52,851 nt of DNA. Origin: an uncultured Roseburia sp. (GTDB taxonomy: Bacteria > Bacillota > Clostridia > Lachnospirales > Lachnospiraceae). The first letter of the stretch is position 1. The number at the start of each line of letters is the position of its first letter. Made by a program: the position numbers and the translations under genes. The notes beneath the pieces were generated by a model, which was not told where the DNA came from, searched no databases, and saw only the letters and a list, made by a program, of their open reading frames with translations. The stretch lies in NCBI GenBank assembly GCA_947649645.1, contig CANSSP010000021.1:1-52851 (forward strand), read 5' to 3'. Below are positions 33,617 to 43,046 of this stretch, in pieces.

Positions 33617-34269
33617 TCCCCCTTTCTGTTTTTCAATAAGAGCTTTGTAAAACTGCTGAATGTAATAGGAATAAGGATTGTAAGCAGCGGCATATAAAAC
33701 CGCACTGCGATATCTGCCATTTGATATGGCCCGCTGATGTCAAGAGGTCTGCCAGACAAGAGATCACTTCCGAATGTTAATGCCGCCATCGTTCCGTTAC
33801 ACACAACAAAGAACAGCCCCCAGACAATCCAGGCTATTTTTTTGCGTCGTTCACTTGTAGTGACTGACAGGAACGCAACAACTTCCGTCTGCTGTTTCGT
33901 CTGCAATAGATAAACTATGGCAAAACTGATAGTAAGTAAAAGCCCCAGATAGCTGAATGTCGCAAAATGAGTGAAAAGCAGCGGCAAAGAGAATATCCAG
34001 AAGATGATACAGTTGAGAAGTACGGTCTGCGTACATTCCAGACGATATTTGCTGATATCTGTCCGCTGATTTCCGTCGATCAGACAGTCGATCGCGGAGA
34101 GACTTTCCTTTGCTTTCTTTGCAGCAATATCCGCTTCCATTCCCTGCGCTATCAGGTCGTTCATTTTCGCGGTCATATTGCTTAATATTTCTTCTTTTAA
34201 GTCCCTGACTTCGGGTGTTAAGTGTTGGTGCCGGAATAATTCATCAACATAATCTTTCAAATCCATCAT
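33613..34269 (-). CDS. Permease prefix domain 1-containing membrane protein
   Basis: A 218-aa protein. The N-terminal cytosolic 70 residues form a permease prefix domain: DYVDELFRHQHLTPEVRDLK followed by LSNMTAKMNDLIAQGM and the AKKAKESLSAIDCLI helix. At least four hydrophobic segments follow. Such prefix proteins commonly sit next to PadR regulators and have no assigned transport substrate. It overlaps padR by 26 bp and the DUF4825 gene by 4 bp. The second ATG at 34266 is an equal candidate start. Confidence 0.88.
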   Translation of the reverse strand: MMDLKDYVDELFRHQHLTPEVRDLKEEILSNMTAKMNDLIAQGMEADIAAKKAKESLSAIDCLIDGNQRTDISKYRLECTQTVLLNCIIFWIFSLPLLFTHFATFSYLGLLLTISFAIVYLLQTKQQTEVVAFLSVTTSERRKKIAWIVWGLFFVVCNGTMAALTFGSDLLSGRPLDISGPYQMADIAVRFYMPLLTILIPITFSSFTKLLLKNRKGE

Positions 34270-34618
34270 TCCTCGTTGCCTCCTCTCCCTGAAGAAGTCT
34301 TGTTATAATTTTTTGTGCGTGGAGCCATTCTGCAAGGGCTTTTTCATACGCTGCATTGCCGCTGTCTGTAATATGGTAATATTTTCGTCGTCCTCCCTGA
34401 GATTCGTCACCCCAATAGCTGGTGATATGCCCTTGTTTTTCAAGCCGCTTCAGGCTGGTATATAATGATGGCTCTTTTAACTCATACTCATTGTTGCTAT
34501 TTATGGATACAGCTTTCATAATTTCGTAGCCATAGTTATCGCCATCAAGCAGGATTTTCAAAATAATAGTGTCTATGTGTCCACGAATCAGATCGCTGTT
34601 TATATTCTGCTCCGGCAT
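34244..34618 (-). CDS. PadR family transcriptional regulator
   Basis: A 124-aa winged-helix repressor: LIRGHIDTIILKILLDGDNYG near the start, then LKEPSLYTSLKRLEKQGH and RRKYYHITDSGNAAYEKAL, followed by a dimerisation helix. The start at 34618 is fixed by GGAGGTG. The longer open frame runs through the promoter (34638-34666) and cannot be translated from that transcript. PadR probably represses its own operon with the permease-prefix and DUF4825 genes. Confidence 0.95.
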   Translation of the reverse strand: MPEQNINSDLIRGHIDTIILKILLDGDNYGYEIMKAVSINSNNEYELKEPSLYTSLKRLEKQGHITSYWGDESQGGRRKYYHITDSGNAAYEKALAEWLHAQKIITRLLQGEEATRNDGFERLC

Positions 34619-34637
34619 CTGCTTCACCTCCATTCTC

Positions 34638-34666
34638 ATTATACTCAAAATTGCTATGTGTGTCAA
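34638..34666 (-). promoter_or_regulatory. Consensus promoter of the PadR operon
   Basis: TTGACA (34666-34661) and TATAAT (34643-34638) on the minus strand are perfect consensus boxes with a 17-bp spacer. The leader to the padR ATG would be only about a dozen bases. So strong a promoter implies tight repression, probably by PadR itself. Confidence 0.88.
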
Positions 34667-34768
34667 TGTACTTCGCAATAAATAGGAAAGCAGGTTTCAG
34701 ATTGCAGCCGTTAAGCGCTACATTTTTTCGCCCTGAATCCGTGTTTCATCTGGCATTTTTTGATTTAG

Positions 34769-34809
34769 AAAAAAACGAAGAAACGGCATAGCTTTGGCTA
34801 CGCCGTTTC
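34769..34809 (-). terminator. Intrinsic terminator after htpG
   Basis: On the minus strand GAAACGGCGTAGC and GCTATGCCGTTTC form a 13-bp stem (one G-U pair) around CAAA, followed by TTCGTTTTTTT. It lies about 115 bp past the htpG stop. Confidence 0.88.
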
Positions 34810-34923
34810 CCGAAAACAACTCTATACTGTTTTATAAGTGCCGCCCGAAACAGCACCTGCTTATTTCCCCTGACTGCTCAGGATGTCATCGTATCAGAAA
34901 CATACGCTGTGGCTGCCGCCACT

Positions 34924-37062
34924 TTATTTTGTCAGAAGCATCATGATCTGATTGCTGCGTTCCACAAACTTCGTCATCGCATCGACCGACAGCGGCTGAT
35001 TGGAGATCATCGCCAGATCATAAAGCTGTTCGCAGAACAACGGCACGTGTTCGGAATCCTTATTGTTAAAAATATACTGAACAAGCGTATTGTTTGCATT
35101 CAGAGTCAGCGTCTGGTCTGCGGCAAACATATCCGGATTCATACCGCCCATACCGCCCATGGAATACATCTTCATCATATCCTGCATTCTCCTGCCTTCT
35201 TCAGAGAGCGTGATAATGGATGAAATCTTTTCATTTTTCAGCTTTTCGACTTTCACAGTCAGCTTTTCTCTGTTCAGCGCTTTCTTAAATACTTCCGTCA
35301 GCGTATCATTTTCCGCTTTCAGCTCCTCTGCGTCTGCATCGTCCTTCAAAGACCCGGTGAGATCGGCGTCAATGCGCATAAACCTGTAATTCTCGTTCCG
35401 CTGTTCAAGCTGGGAGATAAAAGAAGTATCGATGTTGTGGTCCAGGATGACCGCCTCCATGTTCTGCTCTTTAAACAGCTTGATATACTGCCCCTGCTGC
35501 ACCTTGTCCGTCACGTAATAGACGACGGTTCTCTTATCTTTCTCCTCCGCGTCGTCCACATCGGAATCTTCTTTCGCATCGGACGTTTCCGGCGCTTCTT
35601 CCGTGATCGGATTTCCGTCCGCGTCGAGCACCTCCGGCTGCTCTGCCGTGTTTTCGGCGCTCTCTTCTGCCTTATCCTCTTCTTTCTTTACCAGAAGCTC
35701 CGGCAGCGTCAGATATTTGTCATCCAGGTTTTTAAACAGGATGTAATCGTTCATCTTGTCACAGAATTTTGTATCCTTAAGGCAGCCGAACTTGATAAAC
35801 GGACTGATATCATCCCAGTATTTCTCATAGCTCTCTTTCTCGGTCCTGCACATACCGGTCAGCTTGTCGGCAACCTTCTTTGTGATATACTCGGATATCT
35901 TTTTCACGAAACCGTCGTTCTGCAAGGCGCTTCGCGACACGTTCAGCGGGAGATCCGGGCAGTCGATAACCCCTTTTAAGAGCATCAGAAATTCCGGAAT
36001 GACCTCTTTTATATTGTCTGCGATAAACACCTGATTGTTGTATAGCTTGATCGTCCCCTCAATGGAATCATACTCCGTGTTGATCTTCGGGAAATAAAGG
36101 ATCCCCTTCAGATTGAACGGATAATCCATATTCAGATGAATCCAGAACAGCGGCTCCTTGTAATCTAAAAATACCTTGCGGTAAAACGCCTTATAATCCT
36201 CATCGGTGCAGTCGTTCGGGCTCTTCAGCCAGAGCGGATTGGTATCGTTGAGCGGGACAGGACGCTTTACAATCTTTAATTTTTCCTTTGCCGGAGAGAT
36301 CTCTACAACCTCTTTTTCACCGTTCTCGTTTTCTTTTTCCTCGGTCTTCGCCTCCTCATGGATTTCCTCCACAACGGTATCCGTTTCCAGTTTATCGGCC
36401 GCGTCAATCGTCTCATACTCCGTCTCTGCGTTCGCTTTCGAGAGGAAAACCGGTGTTGGCATAAAAGAACAATACTTCTCGAGAACCTCCCTCGCGCGGT
36501 ATTCGTTGGCAAATTCCAGACAGTCTTCATTTAAATAGAGGGTAATCTCCGTTCCCACCGTCGTCTTATCGCCGTCCGTCAGCTCATAGTCCGTCCCGCC
36601 GTCGCAGGTCCAGTGCACCGGAACCGCCCCTTCCTGATAAGAAAGGGTATCGATCGTGACCTCATCCGCCACCATAAACGCAGAGTAAAACCCAAGACCA
36701 AAATGCCCGATAATCTGATCGTCCGTCGACTTGTCCTTATACTTCTGGATAAAATCGGTCGCACCCGAAAACGCTATCTGACAGATGTACTCTTCTACTT
36801 CATCTGCCGTCATTCCAAGTCCGTTGTCAATAAATTTAAGCGTCTTCTCCTCCGGATTCACGATAATCTGAATCTGTGCCTTAAAATCGGCGGGCAGCGT
36901 ATACTCTCCCATCATGTCCAGCTTTTTCAGCTTGGTGATCGCATCACACCCGTTGCTGACCAGCTCACGGTAAAAGATATCGTGGTCAGAGTATAACCAC
37001 TTCTTGATAATCGGAAAAAGGTTATCGCTGTCGATTGATAAGCTTCCATGTTTGTTCGCCAT
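34924..37062 (-). CDS. htpG: Molecular chaperone HtpG (Hsp90)
   Basis: A 712-aa cytosolic ATP-dependent chaperone. The N-terminal GHKL ATPase has YRELVSNGCDAITKL, IDNGLGMTADEVEEYI and IIGHFGLGFYSAFMVAD. Middle and C-terminal domains follow, ending with a dimerisation region. Two acidic insertions, at about residues 233-258 and 490-540, are longer than in E. coli HtpG and look like those in other Clostridia. A TTGACA/TATGAT promoter and an HrcA-type CIRCE site lie upstream, so heat-shock control is likely. Confidence 0.97.
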   Translation of the reverse strand: MANKHGSLSIDSDNLFPIIKKWLYSDHDIFYRELVSNGCDAITKLKKLDMMGEYTLPADFKAQIQIIVNPEEKTLKFIDNGLGMTADEVEEYICQIAFSGATDFIQKYKDKSTDDQIIGHFGLGFYSAFMVADEVTIDTLSYQEGAVPVHWTCDGGTDYELTDGDKTTVGTEITLYLNEDCLEFANEYRAREVLEKYCSFMPTPVFLSKANAETEYETIDAADKLETDTVVEEIHEEAKTEEKENENGEKEVVEISPAKEKLKIVKRPVPLNDTNPLWLKSPNDCTDEDYKAFYRKVFLDYKEPLFWIHLNMDYPFNLKGILYFPKINTEYDSIEGTIKLYNNQVFIADNIKEVIPEFLMLLKGVIDCPDLPLNVSRSALQNDGFVKKISEYITKKVADKLTGMCRTEKESYEKYWDDISPFIKFGCLKDTKFCDKMNDYILFKNLDDKYLTLPELLVKKEEDKAEESAENTAEQPEVLDADGNPITEEAPETSDAKEDSDVDDAEEKDKRTVVYYVTDKVQQGQYIKLFKEQNMEAVILDHNIDTSFISQLEQRNENYRFMRIDADLTGSLKDDADAEELKAENDTLTEVFKKALNREKLTVKVEKLKNEKISSIITLSEEGRRMQDMMKMYSMGGMGGMNPDMFAADQTLTLNANNTLVQYIFNNKDSEHVPLFCEQLYDLAMISNQPLSVDAMTKFVERSNQIMMLLTK

Positions 37063-37118
37063 GATAAATCACTCCTTTATATTGTTAGCTTAAATGATTC
37101 ACATATTCCATAGATAAG

Positions 37119-37147
37119 ATCATATTACCGCAAAAGTAAAATGTCAA
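37119..37147 (-). promoter_or_regulatory. Promoter of htpG
   Basis: TTGACA (37147-37142) and TATGAT (37124-37119) on the minus strand, 17 bp apart, about 57 bp before the ATG. Confidence 0.8.
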
Positions 37148-37154
37148 TAGAAAA

Positions 37155-37181
37155 TTAGCACTCTTTTGAACAGAGTGCTGA
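37155..37181. promoter_or_regulatory. CIRCE element (HrcA operator)
   Basis: TTAGCACTC-N9-GAGTGCTGA matches the CIRCE consensus TTAGCACTC-N9-GAGTGCTAA at 17 of 18 positions. It lies seven bases upstream of the htpG -35 box, between htpG and the divergent FliD-like gene. HrcA is not in the window. Confidence 0.93.
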
Positions 37182-37263
37182 CAGAGGTGTGCAAAACGCC
37201 GAAAATAACCGTTCTGCCGTATTTCTAAAAAGTTTATAAAATGAACAGATTCACATAAATTCA

Positions 37264-37292
37264 TTGCGCAGAAAGGGAAATTATGGTACAGT
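37264..37292 (+). promoter_or_regulatory. Predicted promoter of the FliD-like gene
   Basis: TTGCGC (37264-37269) and TACAGT (37287-37292) are 17 bp apart, 34 bp before the ATG at 37327. Both boxes deviate from consensus. Confidence 0.45.
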
Positions 37293-37326
37293 AAAAAAGA
37301 GAAGCATGCAGAAAAGGAGGGATCGT

Positions 37327-38598
37327 ATGCTGAATTTATTCAATTCCATCGGAAACAACCAGAACAGCTTTTTTGGCGGCATGAATTTTGCAGACTATGC
37401 GAGCATTCGTAACGGTTCATACAATAAGCTTCTGAGAGCTTACTATTCAAAGAACGGCAATGAGAACAGCTCCGGCCACGCAACGCCGGCCACAAAGAGA
37501 ACGGGAGACAAAGAATACTGGGATTACAACGAAAAGATCAAAAATCCCCCAAAGAAAAACTACAATTACTGGAATTATAACGAGAAAATCAAAGGGCAGT
37601 CATCGCCAGGTGAAAAGTTCGTTGATATCCAGAATGCAGCAGCCAATGTGGAGAGCGCCACAACCTCCATGGGAAAATCGGGGGAGATTAACTACGATGC
37701 AGTTTCCAGCTATGTGAGCAGATATAACGATCTGGTCACAGCCGCAAAAAATTCCGGCAGCGTAGCCATCGACAGTTCGATGCGTTCCATCGCGGATTAC
37801 ACCCAGTCTCACGCACAGGCTCTGGCCGAAATCGGCATCACAATTGACGACAAAGGCGCCTTAAAGATCAACAAAGATACGTTCCAGGCCGCTGACACCG
37901 ACAAAGTGGACGCACTGTTTAAGGGAAGCAGTTCCTACGGTGCGAAAGTTGGCAGCCGCGCGTCGTCCATCTATTCAAGCGCCAGATACGAAGCCGGCAA
38001 ATACGGCATAAAAAACACCGGCACCACCGGAGGAACGACTTCCACGGGCAGCAGTTCCTCAACCGGCAGCACGACAAGCAAGCCTTCCACATCCAGCGGG
38101 CAGTTATCTGTCGTGCGCAGCAATGCCAGTGATCTTTCTGCAACCGCTGACAGACTGGTCAAAGGTTCCAGCTCGATTTTTAAGACGGACGAAGAAGGCC
38201 GATACGACACAGACGCGATCTACAGCGCAGTCAGCGACTTTGTAAAACAATACAATGCAACGGTGGAGAGCGCCGGAAAATCCAGCGTTTACACAATAAA
38301 GAACGTAGCTCTGGCATCCATGACTGACAGTACAAAAGCGAACAGCAGCAGGCTTGCGGAGATCGGTATCACAATCGATGCCCAGAAAAAAACGCTCACT
38401 CTCAATAAAGAGCAGTTTATGGCTGCCGATCCCGAAAAAGTGAAAAGACTTTTTACCGGCGATTACGGCAAAAAGATAAGCGACAGGGCTGCCGCCATTT
38501 CTTCCCATGCCAATTACGAAATCAACAAAGGCGGGATGTACAATAGTACCGGCAGTTACAGTTACAGCAACACGGGCGGATTCAATGTAGCCGGATAA
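37327..38598 (+). CDS. Two-repeat protein resembling the C-terminal region of flagellar cap protein FliD
   Basis: A 423-aa protein. The start at 37327 follows AAGGAGGG. The N-terminus is Asn/Gly/Tyr rich, with YW(D/N)YNEKIK at residues 64-72 and again at 81-89. Two related segments follow, about 98-228 and 262-402, joined by a Ser/Thr/Gly linker at 231-258. Each repeat has V(S/K)xYN, a LAEIGITID strand, then LxxNKxxFxAAD and KVxxLF, a pattern like the C-terminal region of FliD. There is no signal peptide and no flagellar gene in the window. A role in filament-like surface structures or a cytosolic role cannot be decided. It is divergent from htpG. Confidence 0.75.
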   Translation: MLNLFNSIGNNQNSFFGGMNFADYASIRNGSYNKLLRAYYSKNGNENSSGHATPATKRTGDKEYWDYNEKIKNPPKKNYNYWNYNEKIKGQSSPGEKFVDIQNAAANVESATTSMGKSGEINYDAVSSYVSRYNDLVTAAKNSGSVAIDSSMRSIADYTQSHAQALAEIGITIDDKGALKINKDTFQAADTDKVDALFKGSSSYGAKVGSRASSIYSSARYEAGKYGIKNTGTTGGTTSTGSSSSTGSTTSKPSTSSGQLSVVRSNASDLSATADRLVKGSSSIFKTDEEGRYDTDAIYSAVSDFVKQYNATVESAGKSSVYTIKNVALASMTDSTKANSSRLAEIGITIDAQKKTLTLNKEQFMAADPEKVKRLFTGDYGKKISDRAAAISSHANYEINKGGMYNSTGSYSYSNTGGFNVAG

Positions 38599-38628
38599 AA
38601 CCGGTCTGCGGCGCAGTCCGGCATGCAC

Positions 38629-38668
38629 GAAAAACAGCCTGGAAACACTTGTTTTCCAGGCTGTTTTT
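38629..38668. terminator. Bidirectional terminator between FliD-like gene and SASP
   Basis: GAAAAACAGCCTGGAAA pairs with its complement across a short CACTTG-side loop, with A and T tracts on the two flanks. It ends the plus-strand gene 31 bp past its stop and can also end the converging SASP transcript. Confidence 0.9.
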
Positions 38669-38825
38669 CAAAATTGTACTTTTGCAGATTTCTCTATACC
38701 GTATTTTCCTGCAGTATTTTCTCTGCATTTTTTCGCAGCTTATTTCCGACAGATCCGTCTGTCTGCAGTCGAAACCCGGCGACAGACTTCACCAGCGCAC
38801 ATTTCCTGCAGCAACTTCAGCAGTT

Positions 38826-38870
38826 TTACCTGCGGCAGGTTTATTTGCGGCAGGTTTACTTGCGGCAAGT
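38826..38870. repeat. Three 15-bp tandem repeats with in-frame stops after the SASP gene
   Basis: Three near-identical 15-bp units at 38826-38840, 38841-38855 and 38856-38870 abut the SASP stop codon. On the minus strand each unit ends in TAA in the SASP reading frame, so three more stop codons follow the real one. Units one and three are perfect small inverted repeats (5-bp arms, CCG centre). The repeat seems to have grown from the 3' end of the gene. Confidence 0.85.
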
Positions 38871-39077
38871 TTACTTGCCTGCCATCTGCCTCTCCTGTGC
38901 CTCGATCATTTTCTTCACCATATACCCGCCAACGGAACCGTTCTCTCTGGAAGTCAGGTCGCCATTGTATCCGTCCTTCAACGGAACGCCGATCTCGCTG
39001 GCAACCTCATATTTGAAACGATCTAATGCACTCTTTGCTTCCGGAATAGCTGCTCTGTTCGATGAACGATTGGACAT
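38871..39077 (-). CDS. Small acid-soluble spore protein, alpha/beta type
   Basis: A 68-aa DNA-binding protein that coats and protects spore DNA. The family core is present: FKYEVASEIGVPLKDGYNGD and LTSRENGSVGGYMVKKMIE. The germination protease site is the YEVASE region near residue 23. AAAGGAGG precedes the ATG. It should be made in the forespore under sigma-G. A CATATACTA about 130 bp upstream might be its -10 box, but that is weak. Its presence shows the organism forms endospores. Confidence 0.97.
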   Translation of the reverse strand: MSNRSSNRAAIPEAKSALDRFKYEVASEIGVPLKDGYNGDLTSRENGSVGGYMVKKMIEAQERQMAGK

Positions 39078-39261
39078 AGTCTGTTTCCTCCTTTTGTACG
39101 TCTGATTTCTTTTGTTTTCAAGTTATGATTTATCGTTTCGCGATAGACCGGATATCTGTCTCCGGCTTCATCGGTTGTCTGAACAATCCGCCGTTGTTTT
39201 GCCGTCGGCGTTTTGTTCAGGGATAGTATATGTTTCTTTCGGAGGGATAAACATGAAATGA

Positions 39262-39290
39262 TTGTCAGAACTTGAAAATTTAAGTAAAAT
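39262..39290 (+). promoter_or_regulatory. Promoter of the vanZ-like gene
   Basis: TTGTCA (39262-39267) and TAAAAT (39285-39290) with a 17-bp spacer, 22 bp before the ATG. The leader is just long enough for the AAAGGAAG ribosome site. Confidence 0.65.
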
Positions 39291-39312
39291 AAAAAGAAAA
39301 GGAAGTGCAACA

Positions 39313-39741
39313 ATGAAAATAAAAAAAACAGGACGCTTATTCTTTTTTCTCTATCTCATCGTTTTGCTGCGCATTACCGTATTCCGGTCCGATTTTGGCA
39401 CGCACCCGCTCCTTGCGGACGGCAGAATCAGTCTCACACTGTTTAAAGACTATATTCCGCTGGTAAAAGGAGGCCACTGGCGCCTCTTTCTCTATCTGTT
39501 TCTCGGAAATATCATCTGGTTTGTGCCGTTCGGAATGTACTTAAAATATATCGAAAAACCACGGACCGGCCTCTCGCTTCTTCTCTGCGGCTTTCTTTTT
39601 TCGTTTCTGATCGAAAGCCTGCAGTATATCTTCGGAACCGGCTATTCCGAGCTGGACGACCTGATCTTAAACACTCTGGGAACAGGTATCGGCGCCGCCT
39701 TCGTTCACATTGTAAAACGAATACGGAACCGCCCGGCCTGA
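39313..39741 (+). CDS. VanZ family membrane protein
   Basis: A 142-aa membrane protein with about four helices. The VanZ pattern is clear: LFLYLFLGNIIWFVPFGMYL, GFLFSFLIESLQYIFGTG, then SELDDLILNTLGTGIGA. VanZ was first linked with low-level teicoplanin resistance, but most members have no known role. AAAGGAAG precedes the ATG at 39313. No other van genes are present, so resistance should not be inferred. The 3' end of the gene forms part of a terminator. Confidence 0.93.
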   Translation: MKIKKTGRLFFFLYLIVLLRITVFRSDFGTHPLLADGRISLTLFKDYIPLVKGGHWRLFLYLFLGNIIWFVPFGMYLKYIEKPRTGLSLLLCGFLFSFLIESLQYIFGTGYSELDDLILNTLGTGIGAAFVHIVKRIRNRPA

Positions 39742-39772
39742 TGCCGGAAACAGTTCCGTATCGAAAAATTTT
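39721..39772 (+). terminator. Terminator overlapping the end of the vanZ-like gene
   Basis: ATACGGAAC (39721-39729) pairs with GTTCCGTAT (39753-39761), and inside it CCGGC pairs with GCCGG. A TTTTT run follows four bases after a run of A. The stop codon lies in the inner loop. Confidence 0.7.
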
Positions 39773-39776
39773 TCTT

Positions 39777-41240
<1,464 letters not shown>

Positions 41241-41445
41241 TCACCAATGTGTTGTCATAAACCCATTGATTTCCCCTTCGCTATCGCTGCTCTGTATAAA
41301 TTGCGGCCGAAAGCCCCAACGCCATGTTCGGGATAATCTCCTCCCACAGCATCCGGTATCTCCCGTCGGCTCCGCGCGAACGGTAACGGCGACAGCCACT
41401 CTTTCGTCACTCCCGCCGCCGTTGTCACGTCAGAGCAGAACGGAA

Positions 41446-42987
41446 TCAGCGCTTCCCCTCTTTGATCTCATCCAGAATCTCCGCAACTGCTTCCCGCTCG
41501 TCAAAATGATATTTTACCCCTCTGATCTCCTGATAATCTTCATGCCCTTTTCCGAGCAGTACGATCATATCTCCGGGCCTGGCATTGGTGATGCAGTAAG
41601 CGATCGCCTCCTTGCGGTCATCGATCTCAATGTACGCTCCATTATTTTTTGCCAGTCCCACTTTGATGTCATTGTTGATGTCACGGATTTCCTCGCTTCT
41701 GGGATTGTCACAGGTGAGCACACACAGATCCGCCATCTCCCCTGTGACCTCCCCCATATCGTATCTGCGGAGCTTCGAACGGTCGCCGCCGCCGCCGTAG
41801 ACACAGATCAGACGTTTCGGATGATATTCCTGCAGTGTGGTCAGAACACTGCGGGTGCTCACTTCATTGTGCGCATAATCGATAATCAGATAATATTCTT
41901 TTGACACCGGAAGCATTTCAACCCTTCCCCTGACCTGCACTTTTGAAAGCCCGTCCGAGATGACGGCGTCTGAGATTCCCTCCAGATGGCAGACCAGCAT
42001 TGTGACAAGAGAATTGTAAACGGAAAAACGGCCCGGAATATGAACCTTTGCCTCGCATTCCATGCACCCATCTACTCTGAAATGCATTCCCAGCCTGCCG
42101 CCTTCCTTGATAAAACCAATATCGGACGCCACAAGATCCGCCGTTTTTCTTTCACAGCGGCCGTCGCCGCGCTCTTGCGCTCCGAAGCCTTGGCATTCTG
42201 CCTCTTTTGCCGCGGAAAACATTCTGACTGCACAGGTATGCCCTTTTAATATCTCCTGCCAGTATCCGTCGTCCCGATTGACAATACCCACTCTGCACTG
42301 ACGGAACAGCAGACTCTTACACTCCATATATTCCTCAAAGGACGCGTGCTCGCCTGGGCCGATATGATCCGGGGAAAGGTTGGTATAGACGCCGTAGTCA
42401 AACTCGACGCCGGCTGTCCGGTCCAGTTTCAGCCCCTGGGAGGATACCTCCATCACTACATATTCACAGCCGGCCTCCACCATCGCCGCAAACATCCGGT
42501 GCAGTTCGTAAGATTCCGGCGTCGTATTCTTCGACGGAAACTGCTCGTCTCCGATCAGAACGCCAATCGTCCCGATCAGCCCCACCTTCTTCCCGGCCGT
42601 CTCGAGAACTTTCTTTATCATGTAAGTCGTCGTCGTTTTTCCTTTTGTCCCTGTCAGACCGATCGTGACAAGCCTGCGGTCCGGATAGCCGAACAGCGCC
42701 GCTGACATAAATGCCAGCGCCCGCCTCGCGGACGGTACTCTCAATACGGTAATCCCGTCCGGAATCTGCACTGCCTCTTCTTCCCGCTCCAGCACGATCA
42801 CAGACGCTCCTTTTTCCACCGCGTCCCCGATATACCGGTGCCCGTCCGTCAATGCTCCCACCATGCACACAAACGCCGTATTTTCTGCAGCTTTTCTGGA
42901 ATCATAGATCAGATCCCTCACTTCCGTTTCCATGCTCCCCCGCAGACATGTAAATTCAAGCTCCCGGCATAATTGTTCCAGTTTCAT
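41446..42987 (-). CDS. murE: UDP-MurNAc-tripeptide synthetase MurE (meso-DAP adding)
   Basis: Adds the third residue to the cell-wall precursor. The 513-aa product starts at 42987 with GAGGAAG upstream. The ATP loop is LTGTKGKTTTTYM at about residues 111-123. NTTPESYELH and MEVSSQGLKLDR follow. The DNPRSEE motif near residue 408 marks enzymes that use meso-diaminopimelate rather than lysine. This fits the dapF gene 59 bp upstream. An unusual Cys-rich segment at about 255-315 (CQGFGAQERGDGRCERK) is longer than in common homologues. Confidence 0.97.
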   Translation of the reverse strand: MKLEQLCRELEFTCLRGSMETEVRDLIYDSRKAAENTAFVCMVGALTDGHRYIGDAVEKGASVIVLEREEEAVQIPDGITVLRVPSARRALAFMSAALFGYPDRRLVTIGLTGTKGKTTTTYMIKKVLETAGKKVGLIGTIGVLIGDEQFPSKNTTPESYELHRMFAAMVEAGCEYVVMEVSSQGLKLDRTAGVEFDYGVYTNLSPDHIGPGEHASFEEYMECKSLLFRQCRVGIVNRDDGYWQEILKGHTCAVRMFSAAKEAECQGFGAQERGDGRCERKTADLVASDIGFIKEGGRLGMHFRVDGCMECEAKVHIPGRFSVYNSLVTMLVCHLEGISDAVISDGLSKVQVRGRVEMLPVSKEYYLIIDYAHNEVSTRSVLTTLQEYHPKRLICVYGGGGDRSKLRRYDMGEVTGEMADLCVLTCDNPRSEEIRDINNDIKVGLAKNNGAYIEIDDRKEAIAYCITNARPGDMIVLLGKGHEDYQEIRGVKYHFDEREAVAEILDEIKEGKR

Positions 42988-43046
42988 AATCTTCCTCATT
43001 TCTGCTTTATCTGTTTTCCGGCAGCAGCCCGTATCACCGGGCGCGC

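Noticed and set aside
39150..39230. Possible sigma-G promoter (CATATACTA) for the SASP gene
   Set aside because: The -35 match and spacing are poor and the leader would be over 100 nt; noted only in the gene entry.
39313..39741. VanZ as evidence of glycopeptide resistance
   Set aside because: VanZ-family proteins are widespread without vanHAX genes, none of which are present.
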